From Oligoflexus sp. (lineage in GTDB: Bacteria; Bdellovibrionota_B; Oligoflexia; Oligoflexales; Oligoflexaceae), in the NCBI GenBank assembly GCA_014377445.1, contig JACMPP010000122.1, forward strand, positions 1 to 64,000: a stretch of DNA of 64,000 nt, given 5' to 3'. The notes under the pieces were generated by a model. It was not told the DNA's origin and ran no database searches. It saw only the letters and a list, made by a program, of their open reading frames with translations. Shown here piece by piece: positions 17,725 to 25,983 of the stretch; the first letter of the stretch is position 1, and every line of letters starts with the position of its first letter. The position numbers and the translations under genes are program-made.

Positions 17725-17753
17725 GAGGACAATTTTTGTCCTCTCTTTTTTTT
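17725..17753 (+). terminator. Rho-independent terminator
   Basis: The stem GAGGACAA / TTGTCCTC with a 4-base loop is followed by a run of eight T. It terminates the TonB receptor gene and lies just beyond the stop of the small minus-strand gene at 17764. Confidence 0.85.
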
Positions 17754-17763
17754 GTTGTTGTTC

Positions 17764-17940
17764 CTAACGCGGATTATCGGAAGGAACTGTTTTCGGATAA
17801 GAAGGCTGAGCCGGAGCGCTGTTGGGCATCGGATTGGTATCCTGCCTTGGTATCCTATCCGGTTCGGGATCGCGCTGACGCATAGGACCATCTGGATAAT
17901 CAGACGGTTTATCATTTCGAGGATTTTGTTCCACTGTCAT
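17764..17940 (-). CDS. Small proline-rich hydrophilic protein (58 aa)
   Basis: A short gene of 58 codons. The start is ATG at 17940, preceded by TTAGGAGCTAAAAG, an excellent ribosome binding site, and it stops with TAG at 17764. The product is Pro (about 14), Asp and Arg rich, with no hydrophobic core, so it is presumably disordered. No family recognised. The strong start signal and the clean fit between the terminator at 17725-17753 and its stop support it as a real gene. Confidence 0.6.
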   Translation of the reverse strand: MTVEQNPRNDKPSDYPDGPMRQRDPEPDRIPRQDTNPMPNSAPAQPSYPKTVPSDNPR

Positions 17941-18557
17941 CTTTTAGCTCCTAAGTGAATCATTGGACTCACGCCCTACATTAGACCCATCATTCCAACC
18001 CTTCCTTAAGTTTCTTTACGAATACTGCGTAGGCCGAAATCCCCAGACAGCGTAAGATATTGATACGGAGGACAAATACATCATTTTTCTCAAGGGGTGG
18101 CGAAAACTGTGGCGATACCCACGGTGAACCGCCGGTGAGTCTCGCCGAAATTAAAACCAAGAGTTATATAGGTAGAGACTTCTACAATATCATTCTCGTG
18201 AATGGATCGAATCATCCATTTTTCCACAATAGCCAGCCCTTTTTTGAAACATCGTGAAACCATTGCAGCGCATGTTTTTCAAACTATCTTTGCGGATTTT
18301 CGACCGAGTTCTTAAGCTCTTTTAATAATGAGCGAATTCAAAAAATCCTCTTCAATAAGCAATGAATGCAAGATGCTTTTGAATTACTTTCGCGGTACTC
18401 TAGCGGTGCGTAGCGCAGTGCGATAAAATACGAACAGAGAGAAGAAACACCAAAAATTCTCAGATCGTTCAGCAGAAAATCTTAATCGAATCTTAGGCTT
18501 TTCGGGCGAATCAAGATCAGACAGCAACCCGCAATACACCCAAAAGGACCACACACT
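17941..18557. other. Intergenic region with a candidate structured RNA element
   Basis: 617 bases with no supported coding frame. Around 18099-18146 the plus strand can fold into a closed stem with internal hairpins (described in the findings). The region 18250-18557 is AT-rich and holds the promoter of the next gene, whose ribosome binding site is AAAAGGA near 18541. Confidence 0.4.
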
Positions 18558-19070
18558 ATGAAATACACAACAGCACCGTTTCGTGACCCCTATGTTAAAG
18601 GCAGCCACTCAGGGATTCCAAAAGATCGTTACGAAACAGACTATGTGGAATTTGAAGACGGAGACTATCGATTGGGTGATCTCAAGGCGATGAGTTGGAA
18701 AATTGAAGTCTTCCGTCCAGGCAACGCCAACGATCTCTACCTCTTCTACGAAGCGACCAATCAGCCTAAAGAAAGTGAAGGCGGCGGACTGAAATTTCTG
18801 GCTCTGGAAAATATCAGCGGCAACGCGGATGCCGGCGGCGACATCGATAAACTCGATCTCAAAGTCTTCGCCTACGGATACGGCTACGCCGATGGAATAA
18901 GACACATTTACTACGGCAGCGGCCACCAGAAGGGCTACTTCTACTATCCCCCTTTGGCGAGCATGGCTCATGTCCTTTCACGGGTGGAAGAACTGTCGCA
19001 CATCTATTGTCGCGATGCCGAAACCTACATAGAAACGACGGAGACAGAAGAAAACTACGTCAATCATTGA
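18558..19070 (+). CDS. Hypothetical protein
   Basis: 170 residues, acidic and aromatic-rich, with many Tyr (Y-G-Y-G-Y-A-D, Y-Y-G-S-G, Y-F-Y-Y-P-P) and no signal peptide or membrane segment. Beta strands probably dominate in residues 30-130. A helix with V-L-S-R-V-E-E-L lies near the end, followed by a single Cys at about residue 155 and an acidic tail (T-E-T-E-E-N). No family recognised. It has its own promoter region and terminator. Confidence 0.65.
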   Translation: MKYTTAPFRDPYVKGSHSGIPKDRYETDYVEFEDGDYRLGDLKAMSWKIEVFRPGNANDLYLFYEATNQPKESEGGGLKFLALENISGNADAGGDIDKLDLKVFAYGYGYADGIRHIYYGSGHQKGYFYYPPLASMAHVLSRVEELSHIYCRDAETYIETTETEENYVNH

Positions 19071-19109
19071 GAATTTCACTCTGAACTTCTAAAACCTTCC
19101 CGGACTAGC

Positions 19110-19132
19110 AGGAGCCTCTCGTTGAGGCTCCT
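19110..19132 (+). terminator. Rho-independent terminator
   Basis: A 9-bp stem AGGAGCCTC / GAGGCTCCT with a 5-base loop, followed by TTTTATATT. It ends the preceding hypothetical gene. Confidence 0.8.
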
Positions 19133-19192
19133 TTTATATTTGTGCAATGTGGCTGTTCTGAGCTAGTTTTTCTAGAGGAGGACTTGCCCAAG

Positions 19193-19432
19193 ATGAAGAG
19201 AGCCAACGAGATCGTTGTTAAGTTTGAAACAGTCAAAGGATCGAAACGCAAAACCGAGATGATCACGATTCATAGCCAGGATCGGCTGGTGGATATTGAA
19301 AAGCCCCTCGATGACCAAACGAAGGATATGTTGGGCAATCGATTCAAAGCCTACTTCAAAGCGCGTTTCAACGGCGAACAACTTGTCCTTCTCGGGGAGA
19401 CGACCTGGAACGAATGGAACAAGGGCCGTTGA
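19193..19432 (+). CDS. Small hypothetical protein
   Basis: 79 residues from the ATG at 19193, preceded by GAGGAGG. It is basic and beta-rich: I-V-V-K-F-E-T-V near the start, I-T-I-H-S-Q-D, then F-K-A-Y-F-K-A-R-F and L-V-L-L-G-E-T. It may be a small nucleic-acid- or protein-binding beta domain, but no family is recognised. Terminators on both sides make it a single-gene unit. Confidence 0.6.
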   Translation: MKRANEIVVKFETVKGSKRKTEMITIHSQDRLVDIEKPLDDQTKDMLGNRFKAYFKARFNGEQLVLLGETTWNEWNKGR

Positions 19433-19471
19433 GTGCTTACCCAAATAAATGGCTCACACATTCGTAATCAC

Positions 19472-19503
19472 CGGAGATCGTCGGACGATGATCTCCGTTT
19501 TTA
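19472..19503 (+). terminator. Rho-independent terminator
   Basis: The stem CGGAGATC / GATCTCCG with a 10-base loop, followed by five T. Confidence 0.8.
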
Positions 19504-19786
19504 GCATTTTATCAACTCGTAATTTCCTGTAGGCCCGCAAATGGCACAAAAAAAGTTGAAAATCGTGAAACCATGCGGTCAGATCAGCAAACCCAATCCT
19601 GTGCTTATTTCCTAAATGTACGACTCCTGCATTCCCTACCATTCCGTATCCGCCATGAAGAATTGACCTTGCTTTTCCATCTCAGCTACTCTGTTAATGC
19701 GACTTGTGAAGTTAAACTTTAGCCGCTAGATGCCAGCTTAAAAAACACAGCGATATAGCCTTGAACCAGAATGAAGGAGTCCCACT

Positions 19787-20398
19787 ATGTCTGTCCAAAG
19801 TTTTGCCGAAGCAAGTGATCGCAGCCTCCATCCCACCGATGCTAAATCTGATAAAAACTACTTCGCCGGGATTCCTCAGGAAGCTCCCCTGGATATCAAA
19901 TCCAGAGCGCACGAAGAACAGGATGATGAGAACGAGAACGAGATTGAATACGCAGCCCCTGAAGAACCCCAGATTCATGAGAGCGAAACCGTCTCACACG
20001 CTCCTCATGGCAAAAGCCAGGCTCGCGCCGCCGGAAGTTCCCGAAGCAAAGCGCCCAAGTTGAAAACAAAGGCGAGTCATGAGAAAGCCCATGACCGCAC
20101 AGCCAAGAGCGGGAATGAGAAAACCAAAGCCCCAGTCGAACTCTCGAGTCTTAAACAAAAAGCACTCGATCTCGTTCACAAAGGCAGCGATGAAATCGCT
20201 CACCGCTACAGTCATGTCTACGATGATATGAAGGATGTGTCCAAGAAGGTGAGCGACCGGATGAAAGGCAAACCTTATCAAATCGCGATGGGAGCAGCCG
20301 GCGTGGTCGGCCTCGGAGTGGTTCTCGCTAAGAAATACAATCAAAATCGGCGTGTGAAGTCGCCTGGATCGCCAGCGTCCGACAGCTTGCACTCGTGA
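19787..20398 (+). CDS. ElaB/YqjD-like (DUF883-type) membrane-anchored protein
   Basis: 203 residues. The N-terminal 130 residues are acidic then basic and disordered. Residues about 120-165 form a charged helix with V-Y-D-D-M-K-D-V-S-K-K-V, and residues about 168-190 are one glycine-rich membrane segment (G-A-A-G-V-V-G-L-G-V-V-L) with a basic end. This is the layout of ElaB/YqjD/DUF883 proteins, which are stress-induced, C-tail anchored in the inner membrane and associate with ribosomes in E. coli. The match is by architecture, not detailed sequence. The ATG follows AAGGAGTCCCACT. Confidence 0.6.
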   Translation: MSVQSFAEASDRSLHPTDAKSDKNYFAGIPQEAPLDIKSRAHEEQDDENENEIEYAAPEEPQIHESETVSHAPHGKSQARAAGSSRSKAPKLKTKASHEKAHDRTAKSGNEKTKAPVELSSLKQKALDLVHKGSDEIAHRYSHVYDDMKDVSKKVSDRMKGKPYQIAMGAAGVVGLGVVLAKKYNQNRRVKSPGSPASDSLHS

Positions 20399-20882
20399 AA
20401 CGGAAAAAGAGGACCGAAGCTTTGATCGCTCAAGCTAAGGCCCTCTTTTTTAAATAATTTTGCCCCCAAAGGATTCGCGCTGCCGCCGGATCGGCTGGCT
20501 CTCCTTGAAAGCTTAGAAGCTCATATTTTTTCCTGAATAATCGCTTAGTTCCAGAAAGTTGCCTCTCGTCATTTTCATCACTTTTGCCATTCATCCTGAG
20601 GATTTGTTGCCAAGCCGCCTCTTTTAAGATCAGACGGGGAACAAGCCCACAATCGAAGGATATTTCCCACATTCCTCTTAATATTTTTTACTCTTTCGGC
20701 CCAAAAAGCCTTCGCTTTTTTGATTCAGGCCTTTCTCCTCTAAGTTCAATTCACTCATGGTTTTAGAGCCTTACACCCTTCTCAAAAAATGCACGAAGAC
20801 TTGGCTTTCAAAGGCGTTCTCAAGTCTGATACAACACATTTGTTGTGAAGCAAGGCCCTTAAACCAATAGGTTTTTAAGTTT
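20399..20882. other. Intergenic region with an operator-like inverted repeat
   Basis: Apart from the terminator, no gene is seen. A perfect 6-4-6 inverted repeat (ACAACA at 20831-20836, TGTTGT at 20841-20846) lies 37 bp before the M48 peptidase start. Confidence 0.45.
20408..20455 (+). terminator. Imperfect terminator
   Basis: An interrupted stem (AGAGG-CC--AGCTT paired with AAGCT--GG-CCTCT) followed by six T. It ends the ElaB-like gene. Confidence 0.6.
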
Positions 20883-21662
20883 ATGAAATATATCTATGGA
20901 TCCATCTTCGCTCTGACGATTCTGATCTTATCGTGCGCGCAAAACTCGGCCGGCCGCCGCACTCTCAATTTGGTATCCGACGACGAAATGAATGCCCAGG
21001 GCGAGCAGGCCTATGTGGATATTCTCAGCAAGTCGCAAGTCTCCACGAACTATAATCTCAACGCGGAAATTACCGCTATCGGCCAGAACATAGCCTCGGC
21101 AACCGGCGAAAGCTTTAAATGGGAATTTTCGGTCATCAATGATGCCACCGTCAATGCCTTCTGTCTGCCGGGCGGTAAAGTTGCGGTTTACACCGGCATC
21201 ATCCCTGTCGCGGCAAACAACGCCGGACTCGCAGCCGTCCTCGGTCACGAAGTCGGCCATGCTATTCTGCGTCACTCGTCTGAACGCATGAGCCAACAGC
21301 TCCTTCTGCAAACGGGTCTTTCCCTTATCTCTATCAACTTCGAGGAGTCCCCTTACAAGGGCGTAATCGCGGCCGCTATGGGTATAGGCACAACTTACGG
21401 CATCGAACTCCCCTTTAGTCGCCTCGACGAATCTGAGGCTGATAAGGTAGGCCTGGAATATATGGCTCGAGCGGGTTACGATCCGCGCGAAGCCGTGAAA
21501 CTCTGGGAACGAATGGGCGCACTCAGCGATTCCCGTCCTCCCGAAATCCTTTCGACTCACCCCGACCCCGCAAACCGGGCGAAAGCCCTGAGCGCGCAGA
21601 TGGACAAGGCGATGGCGCTCTACGAGGCCTCGGTGAAAAAACCAACAGTTAATCTGAATTGA
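20883..21662 (+). CDS. M48-family metallopeptidase lipoprotein
   Basis: 259 residues. The signal peptide ends in the lipobox I-L-S-C with the lipidated Cys at residue 18. The zinc site is H-E-V-G-H at residues 122-126 and the third ligand lies in E-S-E-A-D near residue 184, as in M48 peptidases of the BepA/LoiP/YcaL type. Those act in the periplasm on misassembled outer-membrane proteins, and that is the likely role here. No transmembrane helices of the HtpX type. The next gene begins 17 bp after the stop, so the two are probably cotranscribed. Confidence 0.92.
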   Translation: MKYIYGSIFALTILILSCAQNSAGRRTLNLVSDDEMNAQGEQAYVDILSKSQVSTNYNLNAEITAIGQNIASATGESFKWEFSVINDATVNAFCLPGGKVAVYTGIIPVAANNAGLAAVLGHEVGHAILRHSSERMSQQLLLQTGLSLISINFEESPYKGVIAAAMGIGTTYGIELPFSRLDESEADKVGLEYMARAGYDPREAVKLWERMGALSDSRPPEILSTHPDPANRAKALSAQMDKAMALYEASVKKPTVNLN

Positions 21663-21679
21663 AGAACAGGCCAGGCCGC

Positions 21680-21979
21680 ATGGGAAAATTAGAAGAGATA
21701 TTGATCGCACTCGACGATTTCAACAAGGCTCTGCTAAGCAGGAAACGCGAAGGGGGAAGTATCACTCCTGAAGAATTCACTGCGATGAAAGAGATGGTTC
21801 GCATCGTCAACGCCGAATCCGCTCATGTTGAAATACCCGAAATCGGCCGCCTGCTCGGCCTCTACGATCTCGGGATAGGTGTTCGCTACCTTGAACCCAA
21901 TTACGAAAGGCTGAACGCGGCTTTTTCGTGGCTTGAGCAGCAGGAAGGTGCTGTGAACGAGGAGGACGAGGACTTCTGA
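21680..21979 (+). CDS. Small hypothetical protein, downstream of M48 peptidase
   Basis: 99 residues from the ATG at 21680. It is helical and acidic: I-L-I-A-L-D-D-F-N-K-A-L near the start, a middle helix around E-M-V-R-I-V-N-A, and an acidic C-terminal tail (N-E-E-D-E-D-F). No family recognised. The 17-bp gap from the M48 gene suggests a shared transcript. Confidence 0.6.
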   Translation: MGKLEEILIALDDFNKALLSRKREGGSITPEEFTAMKEMVRIVNAESAHVEIPEIGRLLGLYDLGIGVRYLEPNYERLNAAFSWLEQQEGAVNEEDEDF

Positions 21980-21989
21980 GAGCCTCACC

Positions 21990-23030
21990 TTACTTATGAT
22001 TCTCCTGGGTCGGTGGAATGCGATCGCCTCGCGCCAGCAGCTCCATTGCTTCGGGATGCGCCTTATAAAACTCCCTCGTGACCTTCGCTATCTTCAACTT
22101 CGCCACATCATCCACGATAGCGATTTTATCGCCTTCGTTCAATGTACCCAGAATTCTTTCCAGGAGATCGGATTGAAGTGCGGGCAGTTTGCCGGCCCAG
22201 GCGTGGAGAAGGTCCTTGTCCACGTGCGACGGCAAGGATCCAAGAATCCCTGTATCGTTTTCATCGTGAACCAATAAACCTGAGGTCGTTCCACGATCGA
22301 GCGTCAAGACCTGCAGGAAATAGAGCGAGTGATAGGCGGATTGCAGGCTCAGATCGTGAGCGGTGACGATTTTATGGGATTCCAGAGCCTGGCGAAAGAT
22401 GCCGACATAAGTTTCGATGATCGTCTCGCCAAAAGTTTGGGCCAGCTTCTCATCCGCAGCCGCATCATTCGAATGATATTCCTCGAGGTAGAAATGCGCG
22501 ACGCCCCGATGCCGAGCAAGGGCCGGGATAAAGAAGTAACGCTCACCCTGCTCCTTACCCACTCGATAAAGCTCTTCCCCTGCGGCTTTGACCAATCCCA
22601 TTTCAAAGGTCTTTCTATCGGCATCCGAGGGGATGCTGGGATTGAGATCGGCCATGATTCGCCAATAGCCTTCGCCGGTTTTCATTGCCGTCCAACTGAT
22701 GTGCATATGCATGGAAGGGGCAAAGGGATTTCTGGGATGAATAATAGTCGACAGAGCCGTGGCCGAGCCTAACTTTTTGCTGGGGTCCCCTTCATACTGC
22801 ACCTGAGAAATATTCACCGAGGAGCGGTTGAAATAATGTTCATCGATCGCCACGTAGCGACTGCCGCCACCGAATGTCCCTTGTGCGCGAAGCCAGTCGA
22901 CTGATTGAAAGCCGTGAGTCTGTCGCTCACTGCGAACAGATTCGAGAGCTTCGACCAGACGAGTTTGAAGCCCTTGAACAATCGCAAATGCCGATTGAGC
23001 GGCTGGGGATTTCGCGCGAACAAAACTCAT
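21990..23030 (-). CDS. hemF: Oxygen-dependent coproporphyrinogen III oxidase-like protein
   Basis: 346 residues. HemF features are present: F-G-G-G-S near residue 55, V-N-I-S-Q-V, then S-T-I-I-H-P-R-N-P-F-A-P-S-M-H, and the late L-D-R-G-T-T-S-G-L segment with G-S-L-P-S. HemF converts coproporphyrinogen III to protoporphyrinogen IX with two decarboxylations using O2 in the cytosol. Identity to classical HemF appears moderate and the length is slightly above the usual 300 residues. The start at 23030 follows GGAGG with a 9-base spacer and excludes six residues. It converges with the gene ending at 21979. Confidence 0.85.
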   Translation of the reverse strand: MSFVRAKSPAAQSAFAIVQGLQTRLVEALESVRSERQTHGFQSVDWLRAQGTFGGGSRYVAIDEHYFNRSSVNISQVQYEGDPSKKLGSATALSTIIHPRNPFAPSMHMHISWTAMKTGEGYWRIMADLNPSIPSDADRKTFEMGLVKAAGEELYRVGKEQGERYFFIPALARHRGVAHFYLEEYHSNDAAADEKLAQTFGETIIETYVGIFRQALESHKIVTAHDLSLQSAYHSLYFLQVLTLDRGTTSGLLVHDENDTGILGSLPSHVDKDLLHAWAGKLPALQSDLLERILGTLNEGDKIAIVDDVAKLKIAKVTREFYKAHPEAMELLARGDRIPPTQENHK

Positions 23031-23341
23031 AGCAAGAACCTCCATCATATAAGGCTAGTAGTAGGTTTTAAGCGGGTCAATGCAAGAAATATTAGTTAGG
23101 CCTTTTTGACCCGTACTGGAAACCAAAATATTTTGCGAAAATTCTTCCGCTGGAGACCTAAAAGCCAAAATTTCGCCAGGAAATTCGCTCAAAACCATGC
23201 GATGTCGCGAATGCGAAAGAGTGCTTCCGGAGCGCTTACGGGTTGAATTGAAAAACTTATGCATGCATATCTTGTACAGGATCAAGTGGGTCTCCTAAAA
23301 CTCAGTGTTTGTACCCCAAATTATTTATGAGGACCTAGACT
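23031..23341. other. Intergenic region without a gene
   Basis: The divergent promoter region between hemF (minus) and the coiled-coil lipoprotein (plus). No other feature seen. Confidence 0.5.
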
Positions 23342-23587
23342 ATGCTTCGTTCAATTATGACGCCTGTACTTGTCGGCAGCTTGACTGTTCTATCTGTAGT
23401 TGGCTGCACAAAAACTAAACAAGAAGCGCGCAAAGAAGGAACTGTAGACGTTCGTGATGCGCAAAAAGAAGTACACGACCAACAAAAAGACGTCATTGAA
23501 GCGCAAAAAGATGTTGAGAAAGCGCAACAAGACGTTGAAAAAGAAAAAATCGAAACTCAAAAAGAAGTTGAGCAAGCTAAACCATAA
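23342..23587 (+). CDS. Small coiled-coil lipoprotein
   Basis: 81 residues. The signal peptide ends in S-V-V-G-C (lipidated Cys near residue 22). The rest is a single charged helix made of a repeated pattern, Q-K-x-V-x-x-A/Q-Q-K-D-V, with Val/Ile every 7 or so residues, characteristic of a trimeric or dimeric coiled coil as in Lpp-type lipoproteins. It ends in A-K-P and lacks Lpp's terminal Lys for peptidoglycan linkage. It is probably an abundant envelope rod. The RBS is TGAGGACC. Confidence 0.75.
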   Translation: MLRSIMTPVLVGSLTVLSVVGCTKTKQEARKEGTVDVRDAQKEVHDQQKDVIEAQKDVEKAQQDVEKEKIETQKEVEQAKP

Positions 23588-23593
23588 TGAGTT

Positions 23594-23626
23594 GGCCGTG
23601 GAGAGGCGTAACAGTCGTCCACGGCC
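23594..23626 (+). terminator. Hairpin without a clear U-tract
   Basis: A perfect 9-bp stem GGCCGTGGA / TCCACGGCC with a 15-base loop, 7 bases after the coiled-coil lipoprotein stop. The run after it is TCTTCC, so it may be a weak terminator or an RNA 3'-end stabiliser. Confidence 0.55.
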
Positions 23627-23739
23627 GCTATCTTCCTGTCCGTAATTCCCAGCGTTTTTCTCAACGGTTTTTTTCCTAAAAATTATGCTCGAATTTCAAC
23701 TCTCCCAAATCATACGTCGCTTTTGAGCAGCGGCATCAT

Positions 23740-24657
23740 TTAGATTTCTATCTCTGCCAGTGCCTTCGCCAACTGCGCGCCGACCTTCGCGTTATTCTTG
23801 ACCAGCGCGATATTGGCTACGAGGCTTTTCCCCTGCGTGCGCTCGACGATATTCTTTAAAAGAAAAGGAGTGATCGCCTTGCCCGATACGCCCTTGGCGT
23901 CGGCTTCGGCCAGCGCTTCCGCGATCACCTTGTCGATAAAAGCAACCTCGAGAGCATCGGCCTCCGGGATGGGATTGGCGAGTACGAGCCCACCTTTGAG
24001 CTTCATAACTTGTTTGGCGTGAATAATCTTTGCGACTGTCTTGAGATCATCGCAGCGCTGCAGGACCGGGCAGCCACTCGAGCGGGTGAAGAAGGAGGGA
24101 AAATCGTCGGTCCGATAACCGAGGACAGGCACTCCGGCTGTTTCAAGCACTTCCAGGGTTTTGGGGATGTCGAGAATCGACTTCACACCGGCGCAGACGA
24201 CGCTAACATCGGTTTGCATAAGCTCGGTGAGGTCGGCTGAGATATCCCAGCTCTGATCCACACCCCGATGGACTCCGCCGAGGCCACCTGTAACAAAGAC
24301 TTTTATACCGACCCATTCCGCCGCGATCATCGTGCCCGCAACTGTCGTGGCTCCATCCTTTCCTTGCGCAATGATGAGGGGAAAATCGCGTCGCGAAACT
24401 TTTTCCACCTGAGTGTTTTGTGCGAAGTTCAAGAGATCGCTTTCGCTCAAGCCGATCTTTACGCGGCCTTTGATGATGCCGATTGTCGCTGGAATCGCCC
24501 CTTCGGCTCGAATTATGCCTTCGACTTCACGCGCCATCGCGAGGTTCTGCGGATAGGGCATGCCGTGCGAAATGATCGTCGATTCAAGAGCAACCACTGG
24601 TTTGTTGGCTTTGAGTGCAGCCGCGACTTCGGGGTGGATATCGAGAAAGTTTTGCAT
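23740..24657 (-). CDS. psuG: Pseudouridine-5'-phosphate glycosidase
   Basis: 305 residues of the PsuG/IndA family. Features: [13 protein letters not shown] near residue 22, a conserved G-R-V-K-I-G-L segment, T-T-V-A-G-T-M with the active-site Lys and Thr region, [13 protein letters not shown], and the late K-G-G-L-V-L-A-N-P. The enzyme cleaves pseudouridine 5'-phosphate to uracil and ribose 5-phosphate, recycling RNA. The ATG at 24657 follows AGGATGATT. A PsuK kinase partner is not adjacent; the neighbouring upstream sequence is a decayed glutamate-synthase-like gene. Confidence 0.93.
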   Translation of the reverse strand: MQNFLDIHPEVAAALKANKPVVALESTIISHGMPYPQNLAMAREVEGIIRAEGAIPATIGIIKGRVKIGLSESDLLNFAQNTQVEKVSRRDFPLIIAQGKDGATTVAGTMIAAEWVGIKVFVTGGLGGVHRGVDQSWDISADLTELMQTDVSVVCAGVKSILDIPKTLEVLETAGVPVLGYRTDDFPSFFTRSSGCPVLQRCDDLKTVAKIIHAKQVMKLKGGLVLANPIPEADALEVAFIDKVIAEALAEADAKGVSGKAITPFLLKNIVERTQGKSLVANIALVKNNAKVGAQLAKALAEIEI

Positions 24658-24742
24658 AATCATCCTAGGGCATGCGGAAATAAGAAGGCCCAACCTATGT
24701 CAGTTTCCAAGCTTGGGCAATGGAGAATTGGCTACGCTTTTT

Positions 24743-25205
24743 TCAAAGAAACGTTTCCGCACTCGCCGCCTTCAACGCATTCTCGAAAATCAGCGATACC
24801 GGTTCATGTTTTAAGCTGTTTTCTCCGATAAATTCAAAGATCTTCGAATAATTCTTTAACTCCGAAAGACTGACCCTTTGCGCGATCTGCCAGGGCCTCA
24901 ATTGTTCCCTGTGATCCAGCGCCATTGCTCCGAGTATGCCGGCGATGGCCTCGAGCGTCGCGCGATGAAAATTGCGGACGCGCTGATCCTTGGCAGCCGG
25001 AACCAATCCGGCCTCCAAATAGGGGTTGTTCGTCGGGGCAGCGGTTGGAGTTGCATTTGCGCGCCTGGATGCAGCCGAGAGCAAACATCATGGGACGAGC
25101 CATATTAATGTGATCCGCTCCAAGCGCCAGACGTTTGATCGCATCGAAAGCTGTGATGCAAAACCAGAACGGCAAAAGCCAATGAAATGCGCATTTTTTC
25201 ATCAA
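24743..25205 (-). pseudogene. C-terminal remnant of an FMN-binding glutamate-synthase-like gene, frameshifted
   Basis: Two overlapping minus-strand frames together match the C-terminus of FMN-binding glutamate-synthase-family proteins. From 25157 the first frame reads F-D-A-I-K-R-L-A-L-G-A-D and M-F-A-L-G-C-I-Q-A-R-K-C-N-S-N-R-C-P, the conserved glycine-rich and Cys cluster. It then shifts near 25021-25040 into a second frame reading N-P-Y-L-E-A-G-L-V and N-F-H-R-A-T-L-E. This second frame ends at a stop at 24743. The rest of the roughly 500-residue protein is missing upstream, so both truncation and frameshift have happened. Confidence 0.65.
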
Positions 25206-25350
25206 TGAAGGGAAAATGTTTTTCTAAGCAGGGTGAGGCGCGAGGCTGACAAGGGAAGGAGGAGAGAAGGAAGGAAGCGAGCGGATACTTAGAAGACCCG
25301 CTCAGAAGAAGAGAATAAATCTCGGGTTGAGCCCTACCAAGTCGCTACGC

Positions 25351-25851
25351 TCAACTACGACTCAACTCACTGCGAAGCAGCATATTGGTATCGGTCAGGC
25401 GATCGGCAAGGATGCGACCGAGGTTCCGGCACACGCAGTAGCCCATGGCAGGCTGCTGATCAAACATCTTGAGGATTTCATAGCTGTTGCCGACGATTGC
25501 AGTCACATCATTGAGCGCGCGCGCTGTGGCCGAACGCCGGGCGTCGCGAAGCAAGGCAAACTCACCGACTGAGTCTCCGGGCTTCAAACGGGCAAGAGCA
25601 GAGTTGGCTGATTTACCGACGACTGGAATCTCAACTTCCACGATGCCACTGACGATGATGAAGATATCTTTGCTTTGAGCATCATGTTTGATGAATTGGG
25701 ATCCCGTGGCAAAAGTCACTGCTTGGAAAAGTGTCGCAAGACTATCGAGCAGGCCAGGCTCCAATCCTTCGCAGATCTTGGAACGCTCCAACGCGGTCGT
25801 GATGGAAACGTCAGGCTTAAGGTTCGTCACTAGGGCTTCCTCCAAGGTCAT
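25351..25851 (-). CDS. Cyclic-nucleotide-binding-domain protein
   Basis: 166 residues made up essentially of one CNB/Crp-like domain. Strands near residues 45-85 lead to a phosphate-binding cassette G-E-F-A-L-L-R-D-A-R-R-S-A-T-A, in which the glycine-glutamate and the Arg of R-S-A-T are those that bind the cNMP. No DNA-binding helix-turn-helix follows; the C-terminal part is a helix with L-A-D-R-L. It is therefore a stand-alone sensor or regulatory subunit. An upstream frame is not obvious and the ribosome binding site is poor, so the start is uncertain. Confidence 0.8.
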   Translation of the reverse strand: MTLEEALVTNLKPDVSITTALERSKICEGLEPGLLDSLATLFQAVTFATGSQFIKHDAQSKDIFIIVSGIVEVEIPVVGKSANSALARLKPGDSVGEFALLRDARRSATARALNDVTAIVGNSYEILKMFDQQPAMGYCVCRNLGRILADRLTDTNMLLRSELSRS

Positions 25852-25983
25852 TCAGAAATGCATCAATCATGCTATCAAATCTGAAGGATTTCGTCTTGAG
25901 TATCCCAAATTTTTACTCAAAAAAAGGGGCCGTTTCCAAAACTCTGCACGAACCCATCAATCTGTCCGTTTGGGCGACCCGAC

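Noticed and set aside
25247-25280. A purine-rich tract after the glutamate-synthase remnant
   Set aside because: It is irregular, with no fixed repeat unit, unlike the tract at 364-423.
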